From: JADLGH01 sp964586675
GTDB taxonomy: Bacteria > Desulfobacterota_D > UBA1144 > Nemesobacterales > UBA2774
Direction of reading: 5' to 3'
DNA length: 64,000 bases
Assembly (NCBI GenBank): GCA_964586675.1
Contig: CAZPHQ010000016.1
Span: forward strand, 1-64,000
Shown here: positions 8,181-17,296 of the stretch, piece by piece
How the letters are laid out: the number at the start of each line of letters is the position of its first letter
Position numbering within the stretch: position 1 is the stretch's first letter
The notes under the pieces: generated by a model
What the model was told of the DNA's origin: nothing
Database searches by the model: none
Seen by the model: only the letters and a program-made list of their open reading frames with translations
Program-made: the position numbers and the translations under genes

Positions 8181-8912
8181 GTGACGTCCATAAAAGTCCT
8201 CGCCATAGAAACCTCGACCTACTCGGGGAGTATCGCCGTCGCGGACGGCGACAGGATACTCGGGGAGTATTACCTCGACATGGGTCCATCTCATTCGGAA
8301 AAGCTGATACCGAAGGTGGACATGCTCCTGGACGAGCTCGGTATGGATAAACGGGAGCTTTCGGGGATAGCGGTCGCCGCGGGGCCGGGGTCGTTCACGG
8401 CGCTCCGGGTGGGAATCTCCACCGTGAAAGGGCTCGCGTTTTCGCTGGACCTGCCTGTCGTGTCGGCGTCGTCGCTAGAGCTCCTGGTGATGAACGCGCC
8501 GTTTTCGGGCCTGCAGCTATGCCCTGTTATCGACGCGCGGCGGGGGGAAGTGTTCACCGCACTTTTCAGGGCGGAGGGCGGGACTGTCCAAAGGCTCACG
8601 GAAGACGCCCCGCGGACGCTTCCGGAATTAAGGAGTATAATAAAGGAAAAAACGATATTTATAGGGGAAGGCGCTTTACTTTATAAAGATTTTCTGGAAG
8701 ATAATCATGGTGACAGCGAGCTCGGCGAGTGTTTATTCTGCCCCTCTTACATGAATTATCCGAGGGCGTCGTCGCTCGCGTTCCTGGGTGTCCGGAGATT
8801 GCGGGAAGGGCTTTCCGAAGATGCAGCGCTTCTATCGCCGGCTTATCTAAGAAAGCCAGACGCAGAATTATCAGCAAAGGGGAGAGACCATGACGGAATC
8901 AGAGATAGTTGA
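8181..8912 (+). CDS. tsaB: tRNA threonylcarbamoyladenosine biosynthesis protein TsaB
   Basis: Encodes 243 aa, starting at GTG. TsaB is the inactive ASKHA-fold partner of TsaD and, with TsaE, installs t6A at position 37 of ANN-decoding tRNAs. The N-terminal strand LAIETSTYSGSIAV, the GPGSFTALRVG loop and the DARRGEVFTALF block are diagnostic. The start has no ribosome site and lies right after a promoter. Its last 23 bases overlap the DUF465 gene. Confidence 0.9.
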   Translation: MTSIKVLAIETSTYSGSIAVADGDRILGEYYLDMGPSHSEKLIPKVDMLLDELGMDKRELSGIAVAAGPGSFTALRVGISTVKGLAFSLDLPVVSASSLELLVMNAPFSGLQLCPVIDARRGEVFTALFRAEGGTVQRLTEDAPRTLPELRSIIKEKTIFIGEGALLYKDFLEDNHGDSELGECLFCPSYMNYPRASSLAFLGVRRLREGLSEDAALLSPAYLRKPDAELSAKGRDHDGIRDS

Positions 8913-9117
8913 GAAGCTTCTCACGGGGGACGACGAGTTCCAGAAGCTCTACTTCGAGCACAGGGAGCTCGACGAGGTTGTGAAGAGCCTCGAAAGCAAA
9001 GAATCCCTCAGCTTCGACGACGAGGTAGAGGTGAAGAGGCTGAAGAAGATAAAGCTCTCGCTCAAGGACCGCATAGAGGCCAAGATAGCCGAGTGGAAGC
9101 ACAGGGTCGAAGCCTGA
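8890..9117 (+). CDS. DUF465/YdcH-like small coiled-coil protein
   Basis: Encodes 75 aa, highly charged and predicted helical throughout, with F-x2-L-x3-H-x2-L-D spacing (EFQKLYFEHRELDEVV) and VKRLKKIKLSLKDRIEAKI, as in YdcH/DUF465 proteins. Molecular role is not established for the family. The ATG follows AAAGGGGAGA within the tsaB 3' end and overlaps it by 23 bases, which suggests translational coupling. Confidence 0.8.
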   Translation: MTESEIVEKLLTGDDEFQKLYFEHRELDEVVKSLESKESLSFDDEVEVKRLKKIKLSLKDRIEAKIAEWKHRVEA

Positions 9118-9217
9118 GAAGGCCTCGGGCCCTGAATGAAATATTAAATATAGATTATTTCAATCGCCCGGCGGACGTGTAAGCGTTTCCGGGCTAATCC
9201 TACGGGGGTGTATTACA

Positions 9218-10951
9218 ATGGCAAGAATGATTGGCGCCGAGATGTTTTTCGAGACTCTCATACACGAGGGCATAGACGTGGTGTTCGGTCTTCCGGGCGG
9301 CTACGTGCTCAAGGTGTACGACGTTATGTCGAAGTATGAGGACAGGCTCAGGCACGTTCTTGCCAGGCATGAGCAGGGCGCTACCCACATGGCTGACGGC
9401 TACGCGAGGGCGTCCGGCAAGCCTGGCGTGGTGCTCTGTACCTCGGGTCCCGCCGCGACGAATACCGTTACCGGTATCGCTACGGCTCAGATGGACTCTT
9501 CACCGATAGTTGTTTTCACGGGACAGGTGCCGCTTCCCTACCTCGGGAGCGACGCGTTTCAGGAGGCGGACCACATCGGCATTACCCGCCCCTGCACGAA
9601 GCATAATTACCTCGTGAGAAAGACGATAGACCTTCCGCGCGCGATGAAGGAGGCGTTTTACATCGCCGGCACGGGGAGGCCGAGCCCGGTTCTCGTCGAC
9701 ATGCCGAAGGACGTTCTCCTGGGCGAAGACGAGCTGGTTATACCGGACTCTGTGGGCCTAAGGGGCTACAAGCCGCCGACGAAGGGTCACCCCGGGCAGA
9801 TAAAGCGCGCCGTCGAGATGCTTCTCGCGGCGAAAAAGCCGCTTATTTTCGGCGGCGGGGGTCTTATATGGTCCGCGGCCAGCGAGGAGCTGAAGGAGCT
9901 CGCTCACAGGCTCCAGATACCTGTTACGCTGACGCTCATGGGCCTCGGCGCATACCCGGCGGACGACCCGCTTTACATCAGCATGCTCGGCATGCACGGC
10001 TCCTACGCCGCGAACATGGCCGTCCATGAATGCGACCTCGTCGTATCCATAGGCGCACGCTTCGACGACAGGGCGACGGGCGGGAATTTCGCAAAGTTCG
10101 CTCCAAACGCGAAGATAATTCACATAGACATAGACCCGTCGACCATCGACAAGAACATAGTCGTTCACTGCCCGATAGTCGGCGATGCGAAGCTCGTTTT
10201 ACAGCAGATCCTGGAGATCCTTCCGGCGAAGGTTAAGAACGACAGGAAGGAATGGTCGGGCCAGATAAAGAGCTGGCAGAAAAAGTATCCCTATTCCTAC
10301 AACCAGGGCGACGAGAAGATCCTCACGTCCTACACCATCGACACCCTGAGCAAGATCACGGACGGCGAGGCTGTCGTCGTATCAGACGTCGGCCAGCACC
10401 AGATGTGGGTTGCCCAGTGGTACAAGTTCAAGCACCCGAGGACTCACATCACCTCGGGCGGACTCGGCACGATGGGCTTCGGCTTCCCGGCCGCCATGGG
10501 CGCGAAGTTCGCCCAGCCGAACAGGCAGGTTATCAGCGTATGCGGGGACGGCAGCTTCCAGATGAACATGCAGGAGCTCGCGACGGCCGTCGAAAACAAC
10601 ATGGACCTCAAGATACTCCTTCTCAATAACGGCCACCACGGCATGGTGCGCCAGTGGCAGACGATGTTCTTCAACGGCAACTACTCGGCGTCCAAATTCG
10701 GCGTGCTGCCGGATTTCGTGAAGCTGGCGGAGTCGTTCGGAGCGGTCGGCATGAGGGCGTCTAAACCCGGCGACCTCGAAGCGACGCTCAAGGAAGGGCT
10801 GTCGACTCCGGGCGTCGTGCTGATGGAAGTCATGGTCGACTACGAGGAGCTCGTGTATCCGATGATCGCCCCGGGCGGCGCGATGAATGAGATGCTTCTC
10901 GGGCCGGGCGACCAGCTCAGCAACCTCGCCGACGTAGCCGATATGGCTTAA
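9218..10951 (+). CDS. ilvB: Acetolactate synthase, large (catalytic) subunit
   Basis: Encodes 577 aa. ThDP-, FAD- and Mg-dependent enzyme that condenses pyruvate with pyruvate or 2-oxobutyrate, the first common step to valine, leucine and isoleucine. Three-domain layout: N-terminal domain with RHEQGATHMADGYARA (catalytic Glu region), central FAD-binding domain with GARFDDRATG, and C-terminal ThDP motif beginning GDGSFQMNMQE and ending LLNN. A GGGGGTG site precedes the ATG. It is first in an operon with ilvN, ilvC, psd and pssA. Confidence 0.95.
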   Translation: MARMIGAEMFFETLIHEGIDVVFGLPGGYVLKVYDVMSKYEDRLRHVLARHEQGATHMADGYARASGKPGVVLCTSGPAATNTVTGIATAQMDSSPIVVFTGQVPLPYLGSDAFQEADHIGITRPCTKHNYLVRKTIDLPRAMKEAFYIAGTGRPSPVLVDMPKDVLLGEDELVIPDSVGLRGYKPPTKGHPGQIKRAVEMLLAAKKPLIFGGGGLIWSAASEELKELAHRLQIPVTLTLMGLGAYPADDPLYISMLGMHGSYAANMAVHECDLVVSIGARFDDRATGGNFAKFAPNAKIIHIDIDPSTIDKNIVVHCPIVGDAKLVLQQILEILPAKVKNDRKEWSGQIKSWQKKYPYSYNQGDEKILTSYTIDTLSKITDGEAVVVSDVGQHQMWVAQWYKFKHPRTHITSGGLGTMGFGFPAAMGAKFAQPNRQVISVCGDGSFQMNMQELATAVENNMDLKILLLNNGHHGMVRQWQTMFFNGNYSASKFGVLPDFVKLAESFGAVGMRASKPGDLEATLKEGLSTPGVVLMEVMVDYEELVYPMIAPGGAMNEMLLGPGDQLSNLADVADMA

Positions 10952-11017
10952 CGGGAAAGATTGGGTATAATGAGTGAGCTTTTTATATAAGTAAGGGTTC
11001 TCATTTATCTTTTCCCC

Positions 11018-11079
11018 TGTATAATCAGCTTTTCATTCGGGTATACCGGGAGGTATATATGGAGGTATATATATTGTGA
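11018..11079 (+). promoter_or_regulatory. ilvN leader: -10 hexamer, duplicated ribosome sites, six-codon mini-ORF
   Basis: The ilvB-ilvN gap contains TATAAT at 11020-11025, without a clear -35. A tandem duplication of GGAGGTATATAT follows at 11050-11072. The first GGAGG serves an ATG at 11059 opening MEVYIL and a stop. That stop (TGA, 11077-11079) overlaps the ilvN GTG (11076-11078). The second GGAGG serves ilvN itself. The peptide contains Val, Ile and Leu, the end products of the pathway. This is a candidate coupling or sensing leader only; no terminator/antiterminator pair is evident. Confidence 0.3.
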
Positions 11080-11582
11080 GGCATACGATAACGCTTCTTG
11101 TCGATAACGAATCCGGTGTTCTCTCGCGCATTGCCGGTCTTTTCAGCGCGAGGGGGTTCAACATCGAGAGCCTGAACGTCGCCGAGACGCTCGAACCCGA
11201 CACTTCACGCATAACGCTCGTCACTTCGGGCGACGATTTCATAATCCAGCAGATAATAAAGCGCTTCAACAACATGGTGAACGTGATAAAGGTGAGCGAC
11301 CTCACGGGAGAAGTGAGGGTCGAGAGGGAGATGGTGCTCGTCCGCGTGGACGCGAGGCCCGAGACGAGGGCCGAGATTCTCCGGACGGCCGACATATTCA
11401 GGGCGAAGGTTATAGACGTGGGAGCGAAGTCGTACACGCTAGAGCTTACGGGCGACAAGGAAAAGGTGAACGCGTTCATAGAGCTTCTGCATCCGCTCGG
11501 AATAAAGGAGATAGCACGCACGGGGACCGTGGCCATGAAACGGGAAAGCAAAGCCGCAATAAGGAAAGGAGAGGAAAAATGA
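11076..11582 (+). CDS. ilvN: Acetolactate synthase, small (regulatory) subunit
   Basis: Encodes 168 aa starting at GTG. The N-terminal ACT domain (residues about 4-75, with DNESGVLSRIAGLFSARG) binds valine and related effectors. The C-terminal ALS_ss domain follows, the usual IlvH/IlvN arrangement. It activates IlvB and confers feedback inhibition. The start overlaps the stop of a six-codon mini-ORF, and the gene's own stop overlaps the ilvC ATG by four bases (ATGA). Only the large and small subunits of one synthase are present here. Confidence 0.94.
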   Translation: MRHTITLLVDNESGVLSRIAGLFSARGFNIESLNVAETLEPDTSRITLVTSGDDFIIQQIIKRFNNMVNVIKVSDLTGEVRVEREMVLVRVDARPETRAEILRTADIFRAKVIDVGAKSYTLELTGDKEKVNAFIELLHPLGIKEIARTGTVAMKRESKAAIRKGEEK

Positions 11583-12595
11583 AGGTTTACTACGATAGCG
11601 ATATAAATCAGAAGAAGCTGAAGAAGAGAAAGATCGCGATAATAGGCTACGGCAGCCAGGGCCACGCCCACGCGCTTAACCTCCGGGACAGCGGCATAGA
11701 CGTCGCCGTCGGTCTCCGCGAGGGGAGCGGCAGCTGGGAGAAGGCGAAGCAGGCCGGGTTCAAGGTGCTTTCAGTCGAGGACGCCGCGAAGTGGGCCGAC
11801 ATCATCATGATCCTAGCGCCCGACACGAGCCAGGCCGGTATATACAACGAGGGCATATCCGACAACCTCGAAGCCGGAAACGCCATAGCGTTCAGCCACG
11901 GGTTTAACATTCACTACGGCCAGATAGTCCCCCCGCCCAACGTAGACGTGTTCATGGTTGCCCCGAAGGCCCCGGGACACACTGTCCGCGGGCAGTACGA
12001 AGAGGGCGCCGGAGTGCCGATGCTGGTTGCAATACACCAGGACGCGACGGGCGAGGCAAAGGAGATAGCGCTCGCCTACGCCGGAGCGATAGGCGGCGGC
12101 AGGGCCGGAATAATAGAAACCACCTTTAAAGACGAAACCGAGACAGACCTTTTCGGAGAGCAGGCCGTTCTCTGCGGCGGGCTCACCTCCCTCATTATGG
12201 CCGGGTTCGAAACGCTCGTCGAGGCGGGCTATCCGCCGGAGATGGCGTACTTCGAGTGCTGCCACGAGGTCAAGCTCATCGTCGACCTCATCTACGAGGG
12301 CGGCATATCCAACATGAGATATTCCATCAGCGACACGGCGAAGTACGGCGACATCACGCGCGGGCCGAGGGTCGTCGACGAAGACGCCAAGAAAGAGATG
12401 AAGAAAATCCTGACCGAGGTTCAGAACGGCGTTTTCGCGCGTGAATGGATACTCGAGAACAGGGCGGGCAGGCCGGTCTATAACGCGCTCATGAAGAAGG
12501 GCGAGACCCATCCGATAGAGGACATCGGCGGCCAGCTCCGGGGCATGATGAGCTCCCTCTTCAAGAAGAAGCTCGTGGACAAGTCGAAAAACTGA
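11579..12595 (+). CDS. ilvC: Ketol-acid reductoisomerase
   Basis: Encodes 338 aa, the short class I form. It isomerises and reduces 2-acetolactate with NADPH and Mg to 2,3-dihydroxyisovalerate. The Rossmann motif GYGSQGHAHALNL lies near the N terminus; the C-terminal knotted domain has the metal ligands around DLFGEQAVLCGG and EAGYPPEMAYFECCHE. Four-base overlap with ilvN upstream; the terminal A of its stop is the first base of the psd ATG. Confidence 0.97.
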   Translation: MKVYYDSDINQKKLKKRKIAIIGYGSQGHAHALNLRDSGIDVAVGLREGSGSWEKAKQAGFKVLSVEDAAKWADIIMILAPDTSQAGIYNEGISDNLEAGNAIAFSHGFNIHYGQIVPPPNVDVFMVAPKAPGHTVRGQYEEGAGVPMLVAIHQDATGEAKEIALAYAGAIGGGRAGIIETTFKDETETDLFGEQAVLCGGLTSLIMAGFETLVEAGYPPEMAYFECCHEVKLIVDLIYEGGISNMRYSISDTAKYGDITRGPRVVDEDAKKEMKKILTEVQNGVFAREWILENRAGRPVYNALMKKGETHPIEDIGGQLRGMMSSLFKKKLVDKSKN

Positions 12596-13278
12596 TGGAA
12601 CGAAAGCGGCCACCCATAGCCACCGAGGGATTCACATATCTCGGCATACTGGCGTTCCTGGCCTGGGCGGCCGCGATAGTAGACTTCACCGTCGTCTCCT
12701 TTATATTCGCGGGGCTGGCGGTGGTCGTTCTGTTTTTCTTCCGCGACCCGGAAAGGGACGTTCCCGACGCCCCCGAAGCGGTCGTTTCCCCGGCGGACGG
12801 AGTTGTAATCGAGGTCGCCGAAACATACGAGAGGGATTTTCTCGGGCAGCCCATGACGAGGATCTCCATTTCACTCGCACTTTACGACTGTCATATAAAC
12901 AGGATGCCTGTCAGAGGCAGGGTCACAGGCACCAAATACTCCCCCGGGAGCTTCAACATCGCCAACATGCCGACCTGGCTTTTCTCGGAAGCCATGAAGC
13001 GGAAATCCGACGACAACGAGAGGCTTTCGACGTTGATAGAGACGGCGGCGGGCGACACCTTCGTCGTCAGCCAAATAGCCGGATTCCTCGCCAGGCGTAT
13101 CGTTTCCTACGCCGACGTCGATACGAAATTCGAAAAGGGGGAGAGGTTCGGCATGATAAAGTTCGGATCGAGGGTGGACGTATACGTACCGGAAGGGTAT
13201 ATAATAGAAGCTAGGGAAGGGCGCAGGTTAAAAGCAGGGGAGAGCGTGATAGCATGGCTAGACGCGAGCAGGGCGTAA
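12595..13278 (+). CDS. psd: Phosphatidylserine decarboxylase, short form
   Basis: Encodes 227 aa, the PSD-A type. Makes phosphatidylethanolamine from phosphatidylserine at the inner membrane. Two hydrophobic segments (about residues 15-50) are followed by the catalytic domain with SPADG and FRDPER. The autocleavage site is Gly191-Ser192 in KFGSRVD, where Ser becomes the pyruvoyl cofactor. The start overlaps the ilvC stop by one base and the end overlaps pssA by 25 bases. An ilv-psd-pssA order is known from deltaproteobacterial-type genomes. Confidence 0.94.
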   Translation: MERKRPPIATEGFTYLGILAFLAWAAAIVDFTVVSFIFAGLAVVVLFFFRDPERDVPDAPEAVVSPADGVVIEVAETYERDFLGQPMTRISISLALYDCHINRMPVRGRVTGTKYSPGSFNIANMPTWLFSEAMKRKSDDNERLSTLIETAAGDTFVVSQIAGFLARRIVSYADVDTKFEKGERFGMIKFGSRVDVYVPEGYIIEAREGRRLKAGESVIAWLDASRA

Positions 13279-14081
13279 GGCGGAAGAAGTCGCGGCGGCA
13301 GAAGGTAATGCCCGTTCTTCCGAACATTTTTACCACGGGGAATCTTTCCTTCGGGCTCCTTTCCATAATGACTTCGATACAGGTGGCGGCCAGCCATGGC
13401 GCGCCCGCGGCATCGCCGGAGTGGGAGTTCAAGAGGCTCTGGTGGGCGGGCGCTTTCATAGTAATATCCTTTTTCTTCGACATGCTCGACGGCAGGCTTG
13501 CGAGATTCATAAAGCACGAAAGCAACTTCGGATTGTCTTACGACTCGCTTTCGGATCTCGTATCCTTCGGCGTTGCGCCGGCCGCTCTTCTTTTCGTCTC
13601 GACGCTCATGGAAAAGGGTGAGATCGGCCTCATGGTCGTCATATTCTACGCCGTTTGCGCGGCGCTCAGGCTGGCGAGGTTCAACGTGCAGTCGGGGAAC
13701 GTCGAAAAGTTCAACTTCACGGGCCTTCCGAGCCCGATGGCCGCGGGGCTCGTCGTATCGCCGCTCATGCTGCTTTCGGCCTTGAGGATTGCCCCCGACG
13801 AGCGCGTGGTATGGTTCTTCCTCTTCGCGGCGCCTGTAGTGGGGCTTCTGATGGTGAGCAACGTCATATATTCGAAACAGCCCACTTTAAAGCTCGGCGG
13901 GCCGTTCAACGCCCTTGTCGTCGCCGCGATAATCATCGCCGCCATCATTACCAACCCCGAAATCATGTTCATATTCCTCGTTTATCTCTACGCCGTTTCG
14001 GGCCTCCTTATTTATGCCTTCAAATACCTGACCGGCAGGCGGAGCGCCCACGACCAGCCCCATACCCGGGAAGAGGGCTGA
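13254..14081 (+). CDS. pssA: CDP-diacylglycerol--serine O-phosphatidyltransferase
   Basis: Encodes 275 aa, an integral membrane enzyme of the CDP-alcohol phosphotransferase family. Exchanges CMP of CDP-diacylglycerol for serine, supplying the substrate of Psd. The signature D-G-x2-A-R-x8-G-x3-D-x3-D is complete (D79, G80, A83, R84, G93, D97, D101). A basic N terminus precedes several membrane spans. It overlaps psd by 25 bases, so the phosphatidylethanolamine branch is a tightly coupled pair. Confidence 0.95.
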   Translation: MARREQGVRRKKSRRQKVMPVLPNIFTTGNLSFGLLSIMTSIQVAASHGAPAASPEWEFKRLWWAGAFIVISFFFDMLDGRLARFIKHESNFGLSYDSLSDLVSFGVAPAALLFVSTLMEKGEIGLMVVIFYAVCAALRLARFNVQSGNVEKFNFTGLPSPMAAGLVVSPLMLLSALRIAPDERVVWFFLFAAPVVGLLMVSNVIYSKQPTLKLGGPFNALVVAAIIIAAIITNPEIMFIFLVYLYAVSGLLIYAFKYLTGRRSAHDQPHTREEG

Positions 14082-14134
14082 TTATTAGTTTCTGTAAGTC
14101 CCTTTTATTAATTACTATTTCTGAAATGCGGCCT

Positions 14135-14155
14135 CCCCCGGCTTGAACGGGGGCC
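14135..14155 (+). terminator. GC-rich hairpin after pssA
   Basis: CCCCCG (14135-14140), a seven-base loop, and CGGGGG (14148-14153) form a stable stem in the pssA-peptidase spacer. No run of T follows, so it is a weak intrinsic terminator candidate or a 3'-end stabilising hairpin for the ilv-psd-pssA transcript. Confidence 0.4.
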
Positions 14156-14233
14156 AAATGCCGTTATCTTATTAGCGTTACAAAAATTCCCAGATTCCTG
14201 ATGCAGCGATAAAAATAAAGAGGCGGGCCGCCG

Positions 14234-17119
14234 ATGATACCGAATCTCATTCGATACCTGAAACTGTATGCAAACCCGAAAAGTGGCTTTTTCGGCGCGT
14301 TGCGGATGCTGCCGATAATACTGACCGCCGCCGTGCTCGTTACGGCGGTTTCGTGCAGAAGAGAGGAGAAAAGTATGGATAACGAAGCCGTCAAAACGAA
14401 AACGACAGTGAACGGCGTGACTAAATACGAGCTCGAAAACGGGCTCACTGTGATCCTCGAAGAGAACCATTCCTCGCCGGTCGTGGCGGTGAACGTGTGG
14501 GTCAAGACGGGGAGCGCGTGCGAGAACGAGGGAGAATACGGGCTCGCGCACGTCCACGAGCACATGCTCTTCAAGGGCACCGAGAAGAGGGCGGTCGGCG
14601 AGATAGCCCGCGTCATAGAGGGGAGCGGGGGCGACATAAACGCGTTCACCTCGTTCGACGAAACGGTTTATTACGTCGTCATAGCGAGCAGGTTCCAGGA
14701 CACCGCGCTCGACGTGCTTTCGGACGCGATGCAGAATTCGACCTTCGACCCGAAGGAACTCGAAAAGGAGCTCGAAGTCGTCGTCGAGGAGATAAGGCGG
14801 GGACAGGACAGCCCCGGCAGAAATCTCAGCGAAAAATTGTTCTCGACCATGTTTCAGCAGCACTCCTACGGAAGGCCGATAATCGGGAGCGAGGAGAGCG
14901 TCAGGTCTTTTGACAGGAAGGGCATAACGGACTTTTATCATAAGTGGTATTCGCCGCAGAACATGGCGCTTATAGTCGTGGGCGACTTCGACCCGGAAGC
15001 GATAGAAGCGAAGATCGAGGAGACCTTCGGGACGCTGAAGAAATGGGACATCCCGGCGTGCGACATTGCTCCGGAGCCGCAGCAGACGGAGATGAGGGCG
15101 TTCGTCATCGACAAGCCCGTACAGGAAGGCTACTTCTCGCTCGCGTATCATGCACCGAATGCGAAGGGCGAGGACGTGCCTGCTCTCGATGTTCTCGCGA
15201 ACATACTCGGGGGCGGCGAGAGCTCGCGGCTCTACAGGGACATCAAGGAAGAGAAGGGGCTCACGAACAGCATATACTCCTATGCATTCACGCCGAAGAG
15301 GGAGGGCATATTCGCCGTCGGCGGGACGCTCGACCCGGCGGAGTCGAAGGAGGCCCTTTCGGCGATAGTTGAAGAGGTCGGGAGGCTGAAGCGCGAGCCG
15401 GTGAGCGACCTCGAGCTTTCGAAGGCCAAGGTCAACATCGAAAGTGACGCCATATATACGAAGGAAACCATGCAGGGGCAGGCCCAGAAGCTCGGCTACT
15501 ACGAAGTCGAGGCGGGGGATTTCAGGTATGAGGACGAGTACCTGGACAAGGTGAGGAAGGTCACGGCCGAGGACGTCATGGAGGTCGCGAACAAGTATCT
15601 CAACAATTCGAACATGACTGCGGGGTTCTTGCTCCCGACGGGGCAGGTTACGGTAACGGCCGACGAGATAAAATCGATAGCCGGCGAAGCCGAAGGCAGG
15701 GCCGCGGTCGAAAACATCGGCAGCTCGGACGACACGGAAATCACAGCCGGTGATGAAGGGCTGACTGAAGAGGAGTTTTCGGTCCACGGAAGCGGCGCCG
15801 CTCCGAATGCGGCGGCTTCGTCCGCGCCATCCCCGACGGCGGGCCCGAATACGACGGCGGAGTCGGAAGTGAAGGAATACGTCCTCGATAACGGCGTCCG
15901 GGTGCTGATAAAGCGTAACCCGGGCATACCGCTGTTCGCGGCGCGCGCGGCGTTCCTGGGCGGGCTAAGGTATGAGGACGCGAAGACGCAGGGTATGTCG
16001 AATTTCGCGTCGCGCATGCTGACGCGCGGGACGGATACGAGGAGCGCGGCACGTATAGCGGAGGAGATAGAGTCGATAGCGGGCGACGTGCAGGGCTTTT
16101 CCGGCAGGAACAGCTTCGGCGTAACTGTCGAATCACTGAGCCAGAATTTCCCCGAGGCGATGGACATATTCGCCGACGTTCTTTTGAATCCGTCGTTCGA
16201 TCAGCAGGAGGTCGAGAGGGCGCGGAGAGAGATACTGGCCGAGATAAACAGGGAAGGGGACAATCTTCTTAAAACCACCGTTAACCTTTTTCTCAGCACG
16301 CTTTACAGCGAGCATCCGTATAAATTCAACCCGCTCGGAACTGTAGAAACCGTGACTTCCTTTAACGGGAAGGACATCCGGGCGTTCTATAAAAAGTACG
16401 CGCATCCCGAGAACCTCGTAATCACAGTCGTCGGCGACGTCGACGAGGAAAAGGCGCTGGCCGCGATAAAAGAAGAATTCGGCGGGATGAAAAAGGGTTC
16501 CGCGGCCGTACCGACTGTCGCGGCGCCTGTCGCGCCCGAGAAGATCTCGGAGCGTGTCGAGACCAAGCCCGAAAAGGCGCAGACCCACATCATCATGGGG
16601 TTCCTCGCGCCTTCTATCAGCGACAAGGACAGCTACGCATTCGAGGTGCTGAACACCGTTCTCTCCGGCCAGGGCGGCCGGCTGTTCTTAGAGCTCAGGG
16701 ACAAGAAGAGCCTCGCCTATACTGTGACTTCTTTCTACACGCCGGGGCTCGAGCCCGGATTCTTTGGGGTTTACATCGGCACGGCGCCGCAGAAGGAGGT
16801 AGAGGCAGTGAGCGCGATAAAGGAGCAGCTAGGGCTCGTGCTCGAAAAGGGCATCACGGACGACGAGCTCAGGCGCGCGCAGAACTATCTCGTCGGGAGC
16901 TTCGAAATAGGGCTCCAGCAGAATTCGTCGCAGGCGGCGAAGATAACGTTCGATGAGCTGTACGGCATCGGATGGGACGAGTATAAGAAGTACCCGGAAG
17001 AGATATATGCCGTGACGAAAGAGGACGTCGTCGAGGCGGCGCGTAAATACATAAACCTCGACAAGTACACGCTCGTAATCGTGAAGCCGGACAGTAACGG
17101 CAACGGCGGGCAGGGTTAA
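14234..17119 (+). CDS. M16 (pitrilysin-type) zinc peptidase, two-domain putative lipoprotein
   Basis: Encodes 961 aa made of two M16 halves. The N-terminal half keeps the inverted zinc motif HxxEH (H106, E109, H110) and the distal Glu at 185/186. The C-terminal half (from about residue 545, EVKEYVLDNGVRVLIK) has lost HxxEH, with NFASRM at that place, so it is a structural half, as in other fused M16 proteins. A hydrophobic segment ending TAVSC41 suggests lipid attachment and a periplasmic location. A Ser/Ala/Pro-rich linker joins the halves. Substrate unknown. It stands between two hairpins, apart from pssA. Confidence 0.9.
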   Translation: MIPNLIRYLKLYANPKSGFFGALRMLPIILTAAVLVTAVSCRREEKSMDNEAVKTKTTVNGVTKYELENGLTVILEENHSSPVVAVNVWVKTGSACENEGEYGLAHVHEHMLFKGTEKRAVGEIARVIEGSGGDINAFTSFDETVYYVVIASRFQDTALDVLSDAMQNSTFDPKELEKELEVVVEEIRRGQDSPGRNLSEKLFSTMFQQHSYGRPIIGSEESVRSFDRKGITDFYHKWYSPQNMALIVVGDFDPEAIEAKIEETFGTLKKWDIPACDIAPEPQQTEMRAFVIDKPVQEGYFSLAYHAPNAKGEDVPALDVLANILGGGESSRLYRDIKEEKGLTNSIYSYAFTPKREGIFAVGGTLDPAESKEALSAIVEEVGRLKREPVSDLELSKAKVNIESDAIYTKETMQGQAQKLGYYEVEAGDFRYEDEYLDKVRKVTAEDVMEVANKYLNNSNMTAGFLLPTGQVTVTADEIKSIAGEAEGRAAVENIGSSDDTEITAGDEGLTEEEFSVHGSGAAPNAAASSAPSPTAGPNTTAESEVKEYVLDNGVRVLIKRNPGIPLFAARAAFLGGLRYEDAKTQGMSNFASRMLTRGTDTRSAARIAEEIESIAGDVQGFSGRNSFGVTVESLSQNFPEAMDIFADVLLNPSFDQQEVERARREILAEINREGDNLLKTTVNLFLSTLYSEHPYKFNPLGTVETVTSFNGKDIRAFYKKYAHPENLVITVVGDVDEEKALAAIKEEFGGMKKGSAAVPTVAAPVAPEKISERVETKPEKAQTHIIMGFLAPSISDKDSYAFEVLNTVLSGQGGRLFLELRDKKSLAYTVTSFYTPGLEPGFFGVYIGTAPQKEVEAVSAIKEQLGLVLEKGITDDELRRAQNYLVGSFEIGLQQNSSQAAKITFDELYGIGWDEYKKYPEEIYAVTKEDVVEAARKYINLDKYTLVIVKPDSNGNGGQG

Positions 17120-17174
17120 CTACGAGCAGCGATACCAGAAATTTTTTCCATTAAAAATAGAAAATTTCCAGAGG

Positions 17175-17195
17175 GGAGGCCGACCCGGCCTCCCT
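17175..17195 (+). terminator. Hairpin after M16 peptidase gene
   Basis: GGGAGGCCG (17175-17183) pairs perfectly with CGGCCTCCC (17187-17195) across a three-base loop, 55 bases after the peptidase stop. It is followed by TGTCATTCC rather than a T run, so termination is probable but not typical. Confidence 0.5.
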
Positions 17196-17260
17196 GTCAT
17201 TCCATTAAAAACCCATCTACGTGAAAAGTGGCAGGGAGCTCCTCAGGCGGACTATTATCC

Positions 17261-17290
17261 TTGAATTTTTAAAAGGGATTGGTGTATAAT
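17261..17290 (+). promoter_or_regulatory. Strong sigma-70 promoter for a candidate RNA
   Basis: TTGAAT at 17261-17266 and a consensus TATAAT at 17285-17290 are separated by 18 bases. The expected start is near 17297. No protein start with a credible ribosome site and a conserved product follows for 350 bases; instead a highly structured sequence begins at once. Confidence 0.65.
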
Positions 17291-17296
17291 GGGACT

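Noticed and set aside
14108..15787. Minus-strand frame of 559 codons opposite the M16 peptidase
   Set aside because: The plus-strand product has intact catalytic motifs; the opposite frame is Arg/Leu-rich without motifs.
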